A program made the position numbers and the translations under genes. A stretch of DNA of 26,012 nt from CAIRYW01 sp041665985 (lineage in GTDB: Bacteria > Patescibacteriota > Minisyncoccia > Phycocordibacterales > CAIRYW01): contig JBAYHV010000008.1 of assembly GCA_041665985.1 (NCBI GenBank), positions 1-26,012 on the forward strand, read 5' to 3'. Below are positions 1-5,538 of the stretch, piece by piece. The number at the start of each line of letters is the position of its first letter. Within the stretch, counting starts at the first letter, position 1. The notes below the pieces were generated by a model. The model had not been told where the DNA came from, made no database searches, and saw nothing but the letters and a program-made list of their open reading frames with translations.

Positions 1-47
1 AGGGTAAATACCCCACCCCTTGTGGCGGATTAAGTACGAGCGACCTA

Positions 48-79
48 GATTTCTTACGAACTACGTTCGTTTAGAAATC
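48..79. repeat. Strong inverted repeat / hairpin
   Basis: The arms are 48-54 with 73-79 (7 bp) and 56-61 with 65-70 (6 bp), with a 3-nt loop at 62-64 and a small internal loop. No T-tract follows on either strand, so it is not a textbook terminator. It may be the centre of a larger mobile hairpin repeat. Confidence 0.7.
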
Positions 80-151
80 GGAAATACTCTTGTGGTGAAA
101 GCGAGTTCTGGTATTTAATACCTCTGTCTGCTTGTTGCGAGGAACTTTATT

Positions 152-227
152 TCTAAGCTCCGTGGACAGGATCTCTTTCATTACATGAACGGTACACCTT
201 TTGGATATTTTGTTTCGTAAACTCACA
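152..227. repeat. Direct repeat, copy 1 (pair with 2551-2627)
   Basis: Positions 172-227 are identical over 56 bp to 2572-2627. The preceding 20 nt are similar in both copies and read GCTCCGTGGACAGG here, against GCTCCTTGGGTAGGGG in copy 2. That leading part resembles the complement of the T-arm and acceptor end of the tRNA-Asn at 2734-2809. No function is recognised. Confidence 0.85.
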
Positions 228-327
228 CCAGCTTGGAATTAGTTTTTATTATAGTTAATAATTTCTACATTAATCATAAAAATTGTTAGTTTATAAATTT
301 AATTATATAAATATTAATACACAATTT

Positions 328-966
328 CTAAATCATTTCGAATAGCCTAAGTTTTTCTGCTGAAGAAGTATTATTTTCAAATTTTATAAATAATTGATAT
401 GTACCATTTATTGGGAAATTAAAAGGAAGATCTACAATAGATGTGCCAAAACTTGCCTTATCATTTAAGCTTCTTTTCTTTCCGATCGTAAAAGTGAAAT
501 TATCTGACCACTCTTCATTTTTAACACCCATGTTAATTTTTGTTCCTGTATTTGTGTAAGTAGAATCAATTTCTATGTAGTATTTTTTATTACTTTTCGC
601 TCTTATAATGAATGGTTCTGACTGATTTAGATACTGACTTGGTATCTCTGCTAACAATTTTGAATTAAATGGAAGATATATACCAAAATATGAAGTTAGT
701 ATAGCTACTAATAATATTAAAATTGATACCAAAAATTTTTTCCAACCATGTATGGTTTTAGAGGTTTCGACAACCCAAGAAGGTTTTAATGTAAATACCA
801 CAAAAAGACTGATGAAAAGCAATGAAGCTGTGAAGGCAGGAACATTGAAGGAATGTCCGCTAATATTTAATCTTTTAAGAAAAATTGCTGTGATTACTGT
901 TAAGGACAACGAAAGAAAAAGGGTGATACCAAATACAGGATAAATAAGATCTATTAATTTTTTCAT
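328..966 (-). CDS. Hypothetical membrane protein with C-terminal extracytoplasmic domain
   Basis: The 212-residue protein is not recognised. It begins with a positively charged MKKL and has three hydrophobic segments, at about residues 10-32, 42-60 and 78-100. A soluble, polar region of about 110 residues follows, rich in Asn, Thr and Phe with alternating hydrophobic residues, which suggests a beta-rich domain outside the membrane. There is no obvious catalytic motif. A TACAAT box (973-978, minus strand) ends six nucleotides before the ATG, so the mRNA is probably leaderless. It lies alone on the minus strand in the accessory segment beside tRNA-Asn and diverges from the NYN-domain gene. That it is a genuine gene rests on its length, codon-like composition and promoter. 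Confidence 0.65.
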   Translation of the reverse strand: MKKLIDLIYPVFGITLFLSLSLTVITAIFLKRLNISGHSFNVPAFTASLLFISLFVVFTLKPSWVVETSKTIHGWKKFLVSILILLVAILTSYFGIYLPFNSKLLAEIPSQYLNQSEPFIIRAKSNKKYYIEIDSTYTNTGTKINMGVKNEEWSDNFTFTIGKKRSLNDKASFGTSIVDLPFNFPINGTYQLFIKFENNTSSAEKLRLFEMI

Positions 967-1034
967 ACAGAAATTGTATCAGAATAAATTATTATTAACA
1001 TTAAAGGTAGGGAGGACTCTCGTTGACGGCGCGT

Positions 1035-1083
1035 GATTAGTGGTTTTGAAATCTTTAATAAAAGTTTCAAAATATCACCAATC
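1035..1083. repeat. Long imperfect hairpin in the divergent spacer
   Basis: The left arm runs from GATTAGTGG to TTTGAAATCTTT. The right arm from AAAGTTTCAAAA to CACCAATC is its near-perfect complement, about 20 pairs around an AATA loop. It lies between two divergent genes. It is followed at 1084-1131 by sequence resembling tRNA T-arm and acceptor pieces (CGAGCCCTAC, then GCTCCGC). No T-tract follows. Confidence 0.6.
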
Positions 1084-1200
1084 TTTCGAGCCCTACACGA
1101 AAGCAAAATTGTTTGCTCCGCACGTGGGATAATGATTGTAATATCAACTTTTCTGACAGTAATGACGGTGATTTAATATATTTATATAAGGTGTGCATGA

Positions 1201-1206
1201 TATAAT
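1201..1206 (+). promoter_or_regulatory. -10 box (TATAAT) of the NYN-domain gene
   Basis: A consensus TATAAT ends seven nucleotides before a GTG codon at 1214. This spacing would put the first transcribed base at or next to the start codon. No convincing -35 box is visible 17 nt upstream. An alternative weaker promoter, ATGACG with TATAAG at about 1184-1189, lies further upstream. Confidence 0.5.
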
Positions 1207-1213
1207 CGACAGC

Positions 1214-1711
1214 GTGAAAAATATAGCTTTTATTGATGGACAAAATCTATATATGGGGACCAAAACCTGTGATCAGTCATGGGAAGTTAATTTGTCAAAA
1301 TTAAAATTTTACCTCGAGAGAAAATACAATGTTTCAGAAGTATATTATTTTCTTGGATATGTCCAAAATGAAAACGAAGAATTATATGATGAGATACAAA
1401 AATCTGGTTTAGTTTTAAAATTCAGAGAACACAATTCTGCTATGTTGGGTAAAAAGAAGGGGAATGTTGATTCAGATATTATATTTAGTGTCATGAAAAG
1501 GCTTTATAAGAAAGAAGATTTTGATAAAGTTGTTTTGATTTCTGGAGATGGGGATTATAAGATGTTGGTTGATTTTTTAATTGAAGAAAATAAGTTCGAA
1601 AAGATTCTGTTTCCAAATAGAAAATATGCCTCATCTTTATACAAAAAATTAGGTAGAAAATATTTTGCTCATCTAGAAGATTTAGATATTAAAAAGAAAA
1701 TCAGTAGATAA
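1214..1711 (+). CDS. NYN-domain (LabA/PIN-like) putative ribonuclease
   Basis: This is a member of the NYN/LabA-like family (DUF88), a PIN-fold group whose characterised members are metal-dependent RNases. The acidic clusters expected for the fold are present, numbering from the GTG start: FIDGQNL with Asp8 and Asn11, GNVDSDI with Asp86 and Asp88, and ISGDGDY with Asp112 and Asp114. The whole protein is about one domain long, 165 residues. I chose GTG at 1214 because it sits just before the conserved N-terminal strand and seven nucleotides after a TATAAT box. GTG at 1193 would add seven residues. A rho-independent terminator follows at 1715. Substrate and partner are unknown; single-gene NYN proteins are common in accessory regions. 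The family call is firm, while RNase activity is inferred. Confidence 0.8.
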   Translation: MKNIAFIDGQNLYMGTKTCDQSWEVNLSKLKFYLERKYNVSEVYYFLGYVQNENEELYDEIQKSGLVLKFREHNSAMLGKKKGNVDSDIIFSVMKRLYKKEDFDKVVLISGDGDYKMLVDFLIEENKFEKILFPNRKYASSLYKKLGRKYFAHLEDLDIKKKISR

Positions 1712-1714
1712 AAG

Positions 1715-1758
1715 AAAAGGGGGCCTTAGGTAGTTAACCGTTTGGGCCCCTTTTCGTA
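1715..1758 (+). terminator. Rho-independent terminator of the NYN-domain gene
   Basis: AAAAGGGG at 1715-1722 pairs with CCCCTTTT at 1747-1754, extended by two further pairs after one mismatch, and ends in a short T-tract. It begins four nucleotides after the TAA stop. Confidence 0.75.
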
Positions 1759-2038
1759 TTGATGTTCATATTATACACACCGAGTTGCTTGAAGGCAATA
1801 GTTAATCAGATTAGTTGTTTGATAGGGGGTAAAAGCCTTGTAAATAAAGGTATTTATGAAAAAAAGTGGTTATTTTGCTCCGTTTTTCTACGCCGCTCCG
1901 CGGGTAGGGATTTCTCTCCTTACAGGAGCGGGTATGTTTTTATAAATTTACAGAATTTCCTATATAATATGTATGTCATGCTCTAGGTATTTCATCGAAG
2001 CGATTATGATCTGTATATAAAGGTGAATTTATACATTA
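1759..2038. other. Spacer without a supported gene; tRNA-like hairpin
   Basis: Two convergent genes end at either side. Around 1893-1928 the sequence GCTCCGCGGGTAGGG repeats the complement of the tRNA-Asn T-arm and acceptor end, and CCGCTCC pairs with GGAGCGG to make a hairpin. The rest is AT-rich. An open frame across 1759-1986 has no ribosome site and runs through this tRNA-like sequence, so I do not call it a gene. Confidence 0.5.
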
Positions 2039-2416
2039 TTATAATTCTATTTGTAAGTTTTCTTTTTTGGCTTTTAACCAAAAGTCCCGAGCTTTTTTTA
2101 AATTTTCAATTTTAATTTTTTTTAAATCATTATTCTCTAGCATAAAACCAATAATTGAGTGAATACTTTCCAAGGCTTCTTCATCATCCTTGAACCCGCA
2201 TAAAAACCCAACAGAATCTTTGAAAACTTCTGAGGTTTTTTTATCTCCAGCATCAAAGTATTCTTTTGCGACTATATTTAGAGCTTCTTCAATATCTTCT
2301 ATTGGGTAAGGAAGTAAAGATTTTGGGAGAATGGCACAAATTTTGCTAAGTTTATCTACTACTTCTATAAAAGCCTGCCAGTTCTTCGTAATTATTCGAG
2401 CCTCTTCATTCGTCAT
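2039..2416 (-). CDS. Hypothetical helical protein
   Basis: The 125-residue soluble protein is not recognised. It is rich in Glu, Lys, Leu and Ile and appears all-alpha. Segments such as EDIEEALNIVAKEYF and LESIHSIIGFMLENN look like amphipathic helices. There are no membrane segments and no catalytic signature. Two cysteines are present (in KICAI and FLCGF) but no metal-binding pattern. Upstream on the minus strand there is only AT-rich sequence with TATTAT/TATAAA-like hexamers, so the promoter is uncertain. It sits in the accessory segment next to tRNA-Asn, converging on the NYN-domain gene. A structural or regulatory role is possible, but nothing in the sequence shows it. Confidence 0.6.
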   Translation of the reverse strand: MTNEEARIITKNWQAFIEVVDKLSKICAILPKSLLPYPIEDIEEALNIVAKEYFDAGDKKTSEVFKDSVGFLCGFKDDEEALESIHSIIGFMLENNDLKKIKIENLKKARDFWLKAKKENLQIEL

Positions 2417-2514
2417 ATTTAATTGTTTATTTATAATATAATCTTATTTCTATTTTTAATAATTGAATTTATATTAAAAGTATATCAAAAATTTTAAATT
2501 ATATTTAAAAAATT

Positions 2515-2542
2515 AAAAAACCACCCAGAAGGGTGGTTTTTT
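2515..2542. terminator. Bidirectional rho-independent terminator
   Basis: AAAAAACCACCC (2515-2526) and GGGTGGTTTTTT (2531-2542) form a 12-bp perfect stem with an AGAA loop, giving T-tracts on both strands. On the minus strand it closes whatever is transcribed from 2554-2692. On the plus strand no gene leads into it. Confidence 0.8.
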
Positions 2543-2550
2543 GAATCATC

Positions 2551-2627
2551 TCTAAGCTCCTTGGGTAGGGGTCTCTTTCATTACATGAACGGTACACCTT
2601 TTGGATATTTTGTTTCGTAAACTCACA
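2551..2627. repeat. Direct repeat, copy 2 (pair with 152-227)
   Basis: Positions 2572-2627 match 172-227 exactly over 56 bp. The pair brackets about 2.3 kb of accessory sequence that holds three genes. The leading GCTCCTTGGGTAGGG resembles the complement of the 3' end of tRNA-Asn, which lies 170 bp further on in the same orientation. Confidence 0.85.
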
Positions 2628-2692
2628 AAATATTCTCAAAAGGTTTTCGAGCCCTACTCGAAAGCTCTCCCAGAACTTTCTCCGTGGAGCCT

Positions 2693-2724
2693 AAAAAAGT
2701 AAAAGCCACCTTATTAGGTGGCTT
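2693..2724 (-). terminator. Terminator downstream of tRNA-Asn
   Basis: On the minus strand AAGCCACCT and AGGTGGCTT form a nine-base-pair stem with a four-base loop, followed by TTACTTTTTT. It begins about ten nucleotides after the encoded CCA of tRNA-Asn, so it ends the tRNA transcript. Confidence 0.8.
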
Positions 2725-2733
2725 AAACTTTTT

Positions 2734-2809
2734 TGGCTCCGCGGGTAGGGCTCGAACCTACGACCAATCCCTTAACAGGGGACCGCTCTACCAGCTGAGC
2801 TACCGCGGA
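2734..2809 (-). tRNA. tRNA-Asn (anticodon GTT), CCA encoded
   Basis: A complete cloverleaf reads on the minus strand. The acceptor stem is TCCGCGG with CCGCGGA, the D-arm is GCTC with GAGC, and the anticodon stem is GTCCC with GGGAT around the loop CTGTTAA. The T-arm is GTAGG with CCTAC around TTCGAGC, with discriminator G and an encoded CCA. The anticodon GTT reads Asn codons. The promoter is at 2839-2867 and the terminator at 2693-2724, so it is its own transcription unit. Fragments resembling its 3' end recur in the 2.7 kb on its downstream side. Confidence 0.95.
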
Positions 2810-2838
2810 ATACTGGTTTTGTTCACTTGAACTTAAGA

Positions 2839-2867
2839 ATATTACCAAAAAATGGTCATTATGCAAA
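2839..2867 (-). promoter_or_regulatory. Promoter of tRNA-Asn
   Basis: On the minus strand TTTGCA (2867-2862) and TAATAT (2844-2839) are separated by 17 nt. Initiation would fall about 23 nt before the mature tRNA 5' end. The -35 box overlaps the end of the 41-bp repeat, copy 1. Confidence 0.6.
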
Positions 2868-2903
2868 CCCAGTCACTAGAAAATGACCTCAAAAATGATT
2901 ACG
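2863..2903 (-). repeat. 41-bp promoter-associated repeat, copy 1
   Basis: Identical to 3011-3051. Read on the minus strand it starts CGTAATCATT, contains ATTTTCTAGTGA and ends at the tRNA-Asn -35 box. A diverged copy with the same relation to a promoter lies at 18519-18559 before greA. Confidence 0.8.
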
Positions 2904-3010
2904 CTACACATGTGAGAATTAAATCTATAAATAGCTTTGTAAATCACTTTTTAGCATTGTTGTTTGAATGTTGTCATTTTTAAATAATCAAGGTCTTTTT
3001 TCAGTGCTGG

Positions 3011-3051
3011 GCAAACCCAGTCACTAGAAAATGACCTCAAAAATGATTACG
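3011..3051 (-). repeat. 41-bp promoter-associated repeat, copy 2
   Basis: An exact copy of 2863-2903, 148 bp away in the same orientation. At the matching distance on the minus strand I find only CTTGAT instead of a good -10 box, so this copy probably does not drive its own transcript. It could still be a second binding site or a decayed promoter. Confidence 0.75.
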
Positions 3052-3130
3052 GGCTATATATGAGAATTAAAATAGATAATTTACGACTATGTCTAGTGGA
3101 ATTAAGATTTAGTTGTGAGATAATTAATGC

Positions 3131-3691
3131 ATGAATAAGACGACAGTCTTAATTTCAGGTCTCCTGTTTTTACTAGTTTTAGTATTTTTAATTCAAAAAA
3201 CAATGCAAGAAAAAAACATTGCCGTTAATAGTGATCTAAAAAATTTAACAAAAATTGAGGTTCGAAGTTTTGCATTTAAAAATACTGAAACAATTCCCCA
3301 AAAATATACTTGTGATGGGGATAATATAATGCCACCTATTGAAATTTCAAATGTTCCGAAAGAAGCGAAATCTTTGGCATTTATTATTGAAGATCCAGAT
3401 GCCTCCTATGGTACTTGGGATCATTTGGTAATGTGGAATTTGCCTGCAGAAAATTTTAATATTGAGGAAGGAAAGTTACCTGTGGGTACTACAGGAATTG
3501 GTAGTAGTGGTAGTATTAACTACGAAGGACCTTGTCCACCCAAAGGAAAATTGCATAGATATTTTTTTAATTTGTATGCACTCGATACTTTGATAAAGAT
3601 TCCGATAGGTTCAGAAAAAGATAAGCTTATTGAAGCGATGGAAGGACATATTATTGGAAAAGGAGAAATGTATGGAACGTATTCGAGATAG
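3131..3691 (+). CDS. YbhB/YbcL-type phosphatidylethanolamine-binding (PEBP) family protein, membrane-anchored
   Basis: The 186-residue protein has an uncleaved-looking N-terminal membrane segment (about residues 6-22) and then a single PEBP domain, placing it outside the membrane. Family signatures are clear: YTCDGDNIMPPI near residue 60, IIEDPDA, DHLVMWNLP and the Pro-Cys-rich GPCPPKGKLHRYFFNLYALD block that forms the ligand pocket. Bacterial members have no settled function; related proteins bind anionic ligands or inhibit proteases. The extended -10 TGAGATAAT ends six nucleotides before the ATG, predicting a leaderless transcript. The gene for Hpf starts 31 nt downstream on the same strand and may be co-transcribed. 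Family assignment is secure, cellular role unknown. Confidence 0.88.
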   Translation: MNKTTVLISGLLFLLVLVFLIQKTMQEKNIAVNSDLKNLTKIEVRSFAFKNTETIPQKYTCDGDNIMPPIEISNVPKEAKSLAFIIEDPDASYGTWDHLVMWNLPAENFNIEEGKLPVGTTGIGSSGSINYEGPCPPKGKLHRYFFNLYALDTLIKIPIGSEKDKLIEAMEGHIIGKGEMYGTYSR

Positions 3692-3722
3692 GTTTTGAAG
3701 TTTATTAATTAAATAAAAAAGA

Positions 3723-4094
3723 ATGATAAACAAAAATATCACAGCGTCTGGAATAGAGTTAACAGAAAAGATCGAAGAATATGTTGAAAAAAGAGTTAGC
3801 TCAATTTCAAAATTTATTTCTGAGGATGAGGCTGCACAAATGAATATTAAATTAAGTAAAACAACTAATCATCATTTAAATGGAGATGTGTTCAGGGCTG
3901 AGATAGATGTTCATTATGGAAAAAATTATTTTAGAGCTGAGGCTCAAACTGGAGACCTATATTCATCTATTGATATTGCTAAAGACGAACTAGTAGATGA
4001 GATCACAAAAACAAAAAGCAAACATATCAAATTGTTAAAAAAAGGACACCAAAAGATCAAAAATATAATTAAAAGATTAGGAAGAGGATTCTAA
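3723..4094 (+). CDS. hpf: Ribosome hibernation-promoting factor, short HPF/RaiA (YfiA) type
   Basis: The 123 residues cover the beta-alpha-beta-beta-beta-alpha fold of the family, which binds the 30S decoding region of idle ribosomes and blocks mRNA and tRNA. The opening NITASGIELTEKIEEYVEKR matches the family N-terminus, and RAEIDVHYGKNYFRAEAQTGDLYSSIDIAKDEL covers the central strands and start of the second helix. The basic tail (KLLKKGHQKIK and further Lys/Arg) is usual for short forms. There is no C-terminal dimerisation domain as in long HPF. It lies 31 nt after the PEBP gene, with only a weak purine run before its ATG. Its TAA overlaps the TAG of the convergent fmt gene within the four bases 4091-4094. 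Confidence 0.88.
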   Translation: MINKNITASGIELTEKIEEYVEKRVSSISKFISEDEAAQMNIKLSKTTNHHLNGDVFRAEIDVHYGKNYFRAEAQTGDLYSSIDIAKDELVDEITKTKSKHIKLLKKGHQKIKNIIKRLGRGF

Positions 4095-4981
4095 ACAGGC
4101 TCATAATATTTGTAACCTCTTTTGAAGCTCTCAAGATCCATTTCTTTTTTTCCTTCTGGAGTTACTCTTTCAAGGCAAAATTTTCCTTCGGAAAATTTTG
4201 CCTTTGATATTTTCACCCTAATTTTTTTGCCTTGGTGTTCTATGAAAAAATAAGTAGCAGGATTCTTCTCAAAAGCCAAAAATTTTAAATAGTTCTTATA
4301 TGGGTCTTCTGACAGATCGATCAACGAGTCTTCTTTTGTAAATTTTTTGGTGAAGGTTGCCTCAGAGTGGTCTTGCTCTCGGAGTGCAAGAGTTTCTTTT
4401 TCAGCCTTAAGAATTTCTTCTGCTAAAAGTTTGCCTCCTATTTCTCCGAATATTTTTGTCAGTTCGCTTTTTGAGACAGGCCATTTTTCCATTTCAATTT
4501 TTTCTTGTTTGACTATTGGTCCGTGGTCCATTTCTTTGTCTAAAACAATTATAGAAAGTCCAACTTCATCTTTTTCATCATTTAGAATAGATGTTTCAAT
4601 TGGAGAAGGTCCGCGGAGTTTTGGCAGTAGGGAAGGATGAAGATTTAAAATTCCTTGTGGAGCAAGGTTTAAAATTTCATTCGGAATAATTCGTCCAAAA
4701 GAAACTAAAATAAAAACTTTGGCTCCGTTTATTACTTCCTCTTTAAGCAAGTTCACAAAACTTTCATCTTTTAAATTTTTTGGTGATTTTACTCTAATAT
4801 TTTTTTCTTTTGCCCAAATTTTTACCAAAGATTCAGAAATATCTAGTCCTCTGCCTTTTGGTTTATCAGGCTGAGTAACAATAAGAGAGGGGAGCAAAGA
4901 ATTTTTTTTAAGTTCATTTAAAGTGATGACTGAAATTTCACTTGATCCAAAAAAGACAAATTTAATATTTTTATTTTCCAT
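4091..4981 (-). CDS. fmt: Methionyl-tRNA formyltransferase
   Basis: It formylates Met-tRNAi from 10-formyl-tetrahydrofolate for initiation. The N-terminal Rossmann-like transferase domain carries VFFGSSE (residues 9-15), the QPDKPKGRG loop (37-45) and the catalytic triad Asn113, His115 and Asp152 in ILNLHPSLLP and DKEMDHGP. SLLPKLRGPSPIE is the family signature. A shorter C-terminal OB-like domain follows from about residue 205. At 296 residues it is a little shorter than the usual 310-315. It starts 12 nt after the def stop, in the common def-fmt arrangement behind priA. The stop codon overlaps that of hpf on the other strand. Confidence 0.95.
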   Translation of the reverse strand: MENKNIKFVFFGSSEISVITLNELKKNSLLPSLIVTQPDKPKGRGLDISESLVKIWAKEKNIRVKSPKNLKDESFVNLLKEEVINGAKVFILVSFGRIIPNEILNLAPQGILNLHPSLLPKLRGPSPIETSILNDEKDEVGLSIIVLDKEMDHGPIVKQEKIEMEKWPVSKSELTKIFGEIGGKLLAEEILKAEKETLALREQDHSEATFTKKFTKEDSLIDLSEDPYKNYLKFLAFEKNPATYFFIEHQGKKIRVKISKAKFSEGKFCLERVTPEGKKEMDLESFKRGYKYYEPV

Positions 4982-4993
4982 GGCAGATAAAGT

Positions 4994-5509
4994 TTATCCT
5001 TTCGGAGGCAGGTCAACTACATCTTTTGCCTTGTCTATAAAAAGCACTCCATCAAGATGATCTGTTTCGTGCTGAAATATCTGAGCAATTAAGCCTGAGG
5101 CACCTCGAGTAAATTTTTTGCCATTTTCGTCGTAGGCTTTGATGGTGGCTTTTTCAGAACGCATTACTTTTCCGTATTTCCATCTTACGGAAAGACAGCC
5201 TTCTTCCATTTCTTCTTTTTCTTTTGAAAGTTTGGTGATAATTGGATTGATGAATACTTGGTCTTCGAATTCTCCATCTTTTCCTGTTGTTATCTCAAAA
5301 GCTCGTTTTGAAATAACAAAAATTCTAAGGGAAACTGCGATTTGAGGCGCAGCAATTGCTACGCCATCAGATTCTTTTTCCAATGATTTTTTCATTTGTT
5401 CCAATATTTTTTTGATCGCAGGCGAAGTAATTTCGTCAATTTTGACTTCTTTGGCTTTTGCTCTCAAGGTTTTATCTTCAGCCTGAATGATTTTTTGATT
5501 CTTTGCCAT
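4994..5509 (-). CDS. def: Peptide deformylase
   Basis: This metalloenzyme removes the formyl group from nascent N-terminal Met and so acts after Fmt, its operon neighbour. All three signatures are present. GVAIAAPQ (residues 49-56) replaces the usual GxGLAAxQ with Ala for Gly, EGCLS (103-107) carries metal-ligand Cys105, and HETDH (147-151) carries two metal-ligand His and the catalytic Glu148. The length of 171 residues is typical. A TAGTAT hexamer (5516-5521, minus strand) ends six nucleotides before the ATG, inside the 29-nt priA-def gap, so def-fmt may have its own leaderless promoter as well as read-through from priA. Confidence 0.95.
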   Translation of the reverse strand: MAKNQKIIQAEDKTLRAKAKEVKIDEITSPAIKKILEQMKKSLEKESDGVAIAAPQIAVSLRIFVISKRAFEITTGKDGEFEDQVFINPIITKLSKEKEEMEEGCLSVRWKYGKVMRSEKATIKAYDENGKKFTRGASGLIAQIFQHETDHLDGVLFIDKAKDVVDLPPKG

Positions 5510-5538
5510 ATTTAAATACTACATTATTTTGAGCAATT

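Larger units (their letters stand above)
1..327. other. Non-coding spacer with nested hairpins at the window edge
   Basis: I see no convincing gene here. Positions 48-79 form a strong hairpin: GATTTCT pairs with AGAAATC and ACGAAC with GTTCGT around a TAC loop. An outer pairing is possible between GGTAAATACC near position 3 and GGTATTTAATACC near 111. Read on the minus strand, the part from about 108 down to 33 resembles the CACAAGGGCATTTCT-type cassette found at 10583-10661 and 13146-13224, which suggests a diverged member of that repeat family. Positions 152-227 hold copy 1 of a direct repeat described separately, and 228-327 is AT-rich sequence downstream of the minus-strand gene ending at 328. 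Confidence 0.5.
2810..3130. other. Spacer with tRNA-Asn promoter and two copies of a 41-bp repeat
   Basis: This 321-bp stretch has no gene. It holds the tRNA-Asn promoter on the minus strand, two identical 41-bp copies (2863-2903 and 3011-3051, offset 148), and the promoter of the plus-strand PEBP gene at its right end. Both copies are followed on their outer side by related ATGAGAATTAAA-like sequence, so the duplication extends a little beyond 41 bp. Confidence 0.7.

Noticed and set aside
1759..1986. 75-codon plus-strand frame after the NYN gene
   Set aside because: It has no ribosome site or promoter, its composition is not protein-like, and it crosses a tRNA-derived hairpin.
3011..3051. 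Second copy of the 41-bp element as an independent promoter on the minus strand
   Set aside because: At the correct spacing only CTTGAT is found, and nothing but the first copy and the tRNA lies downstream.
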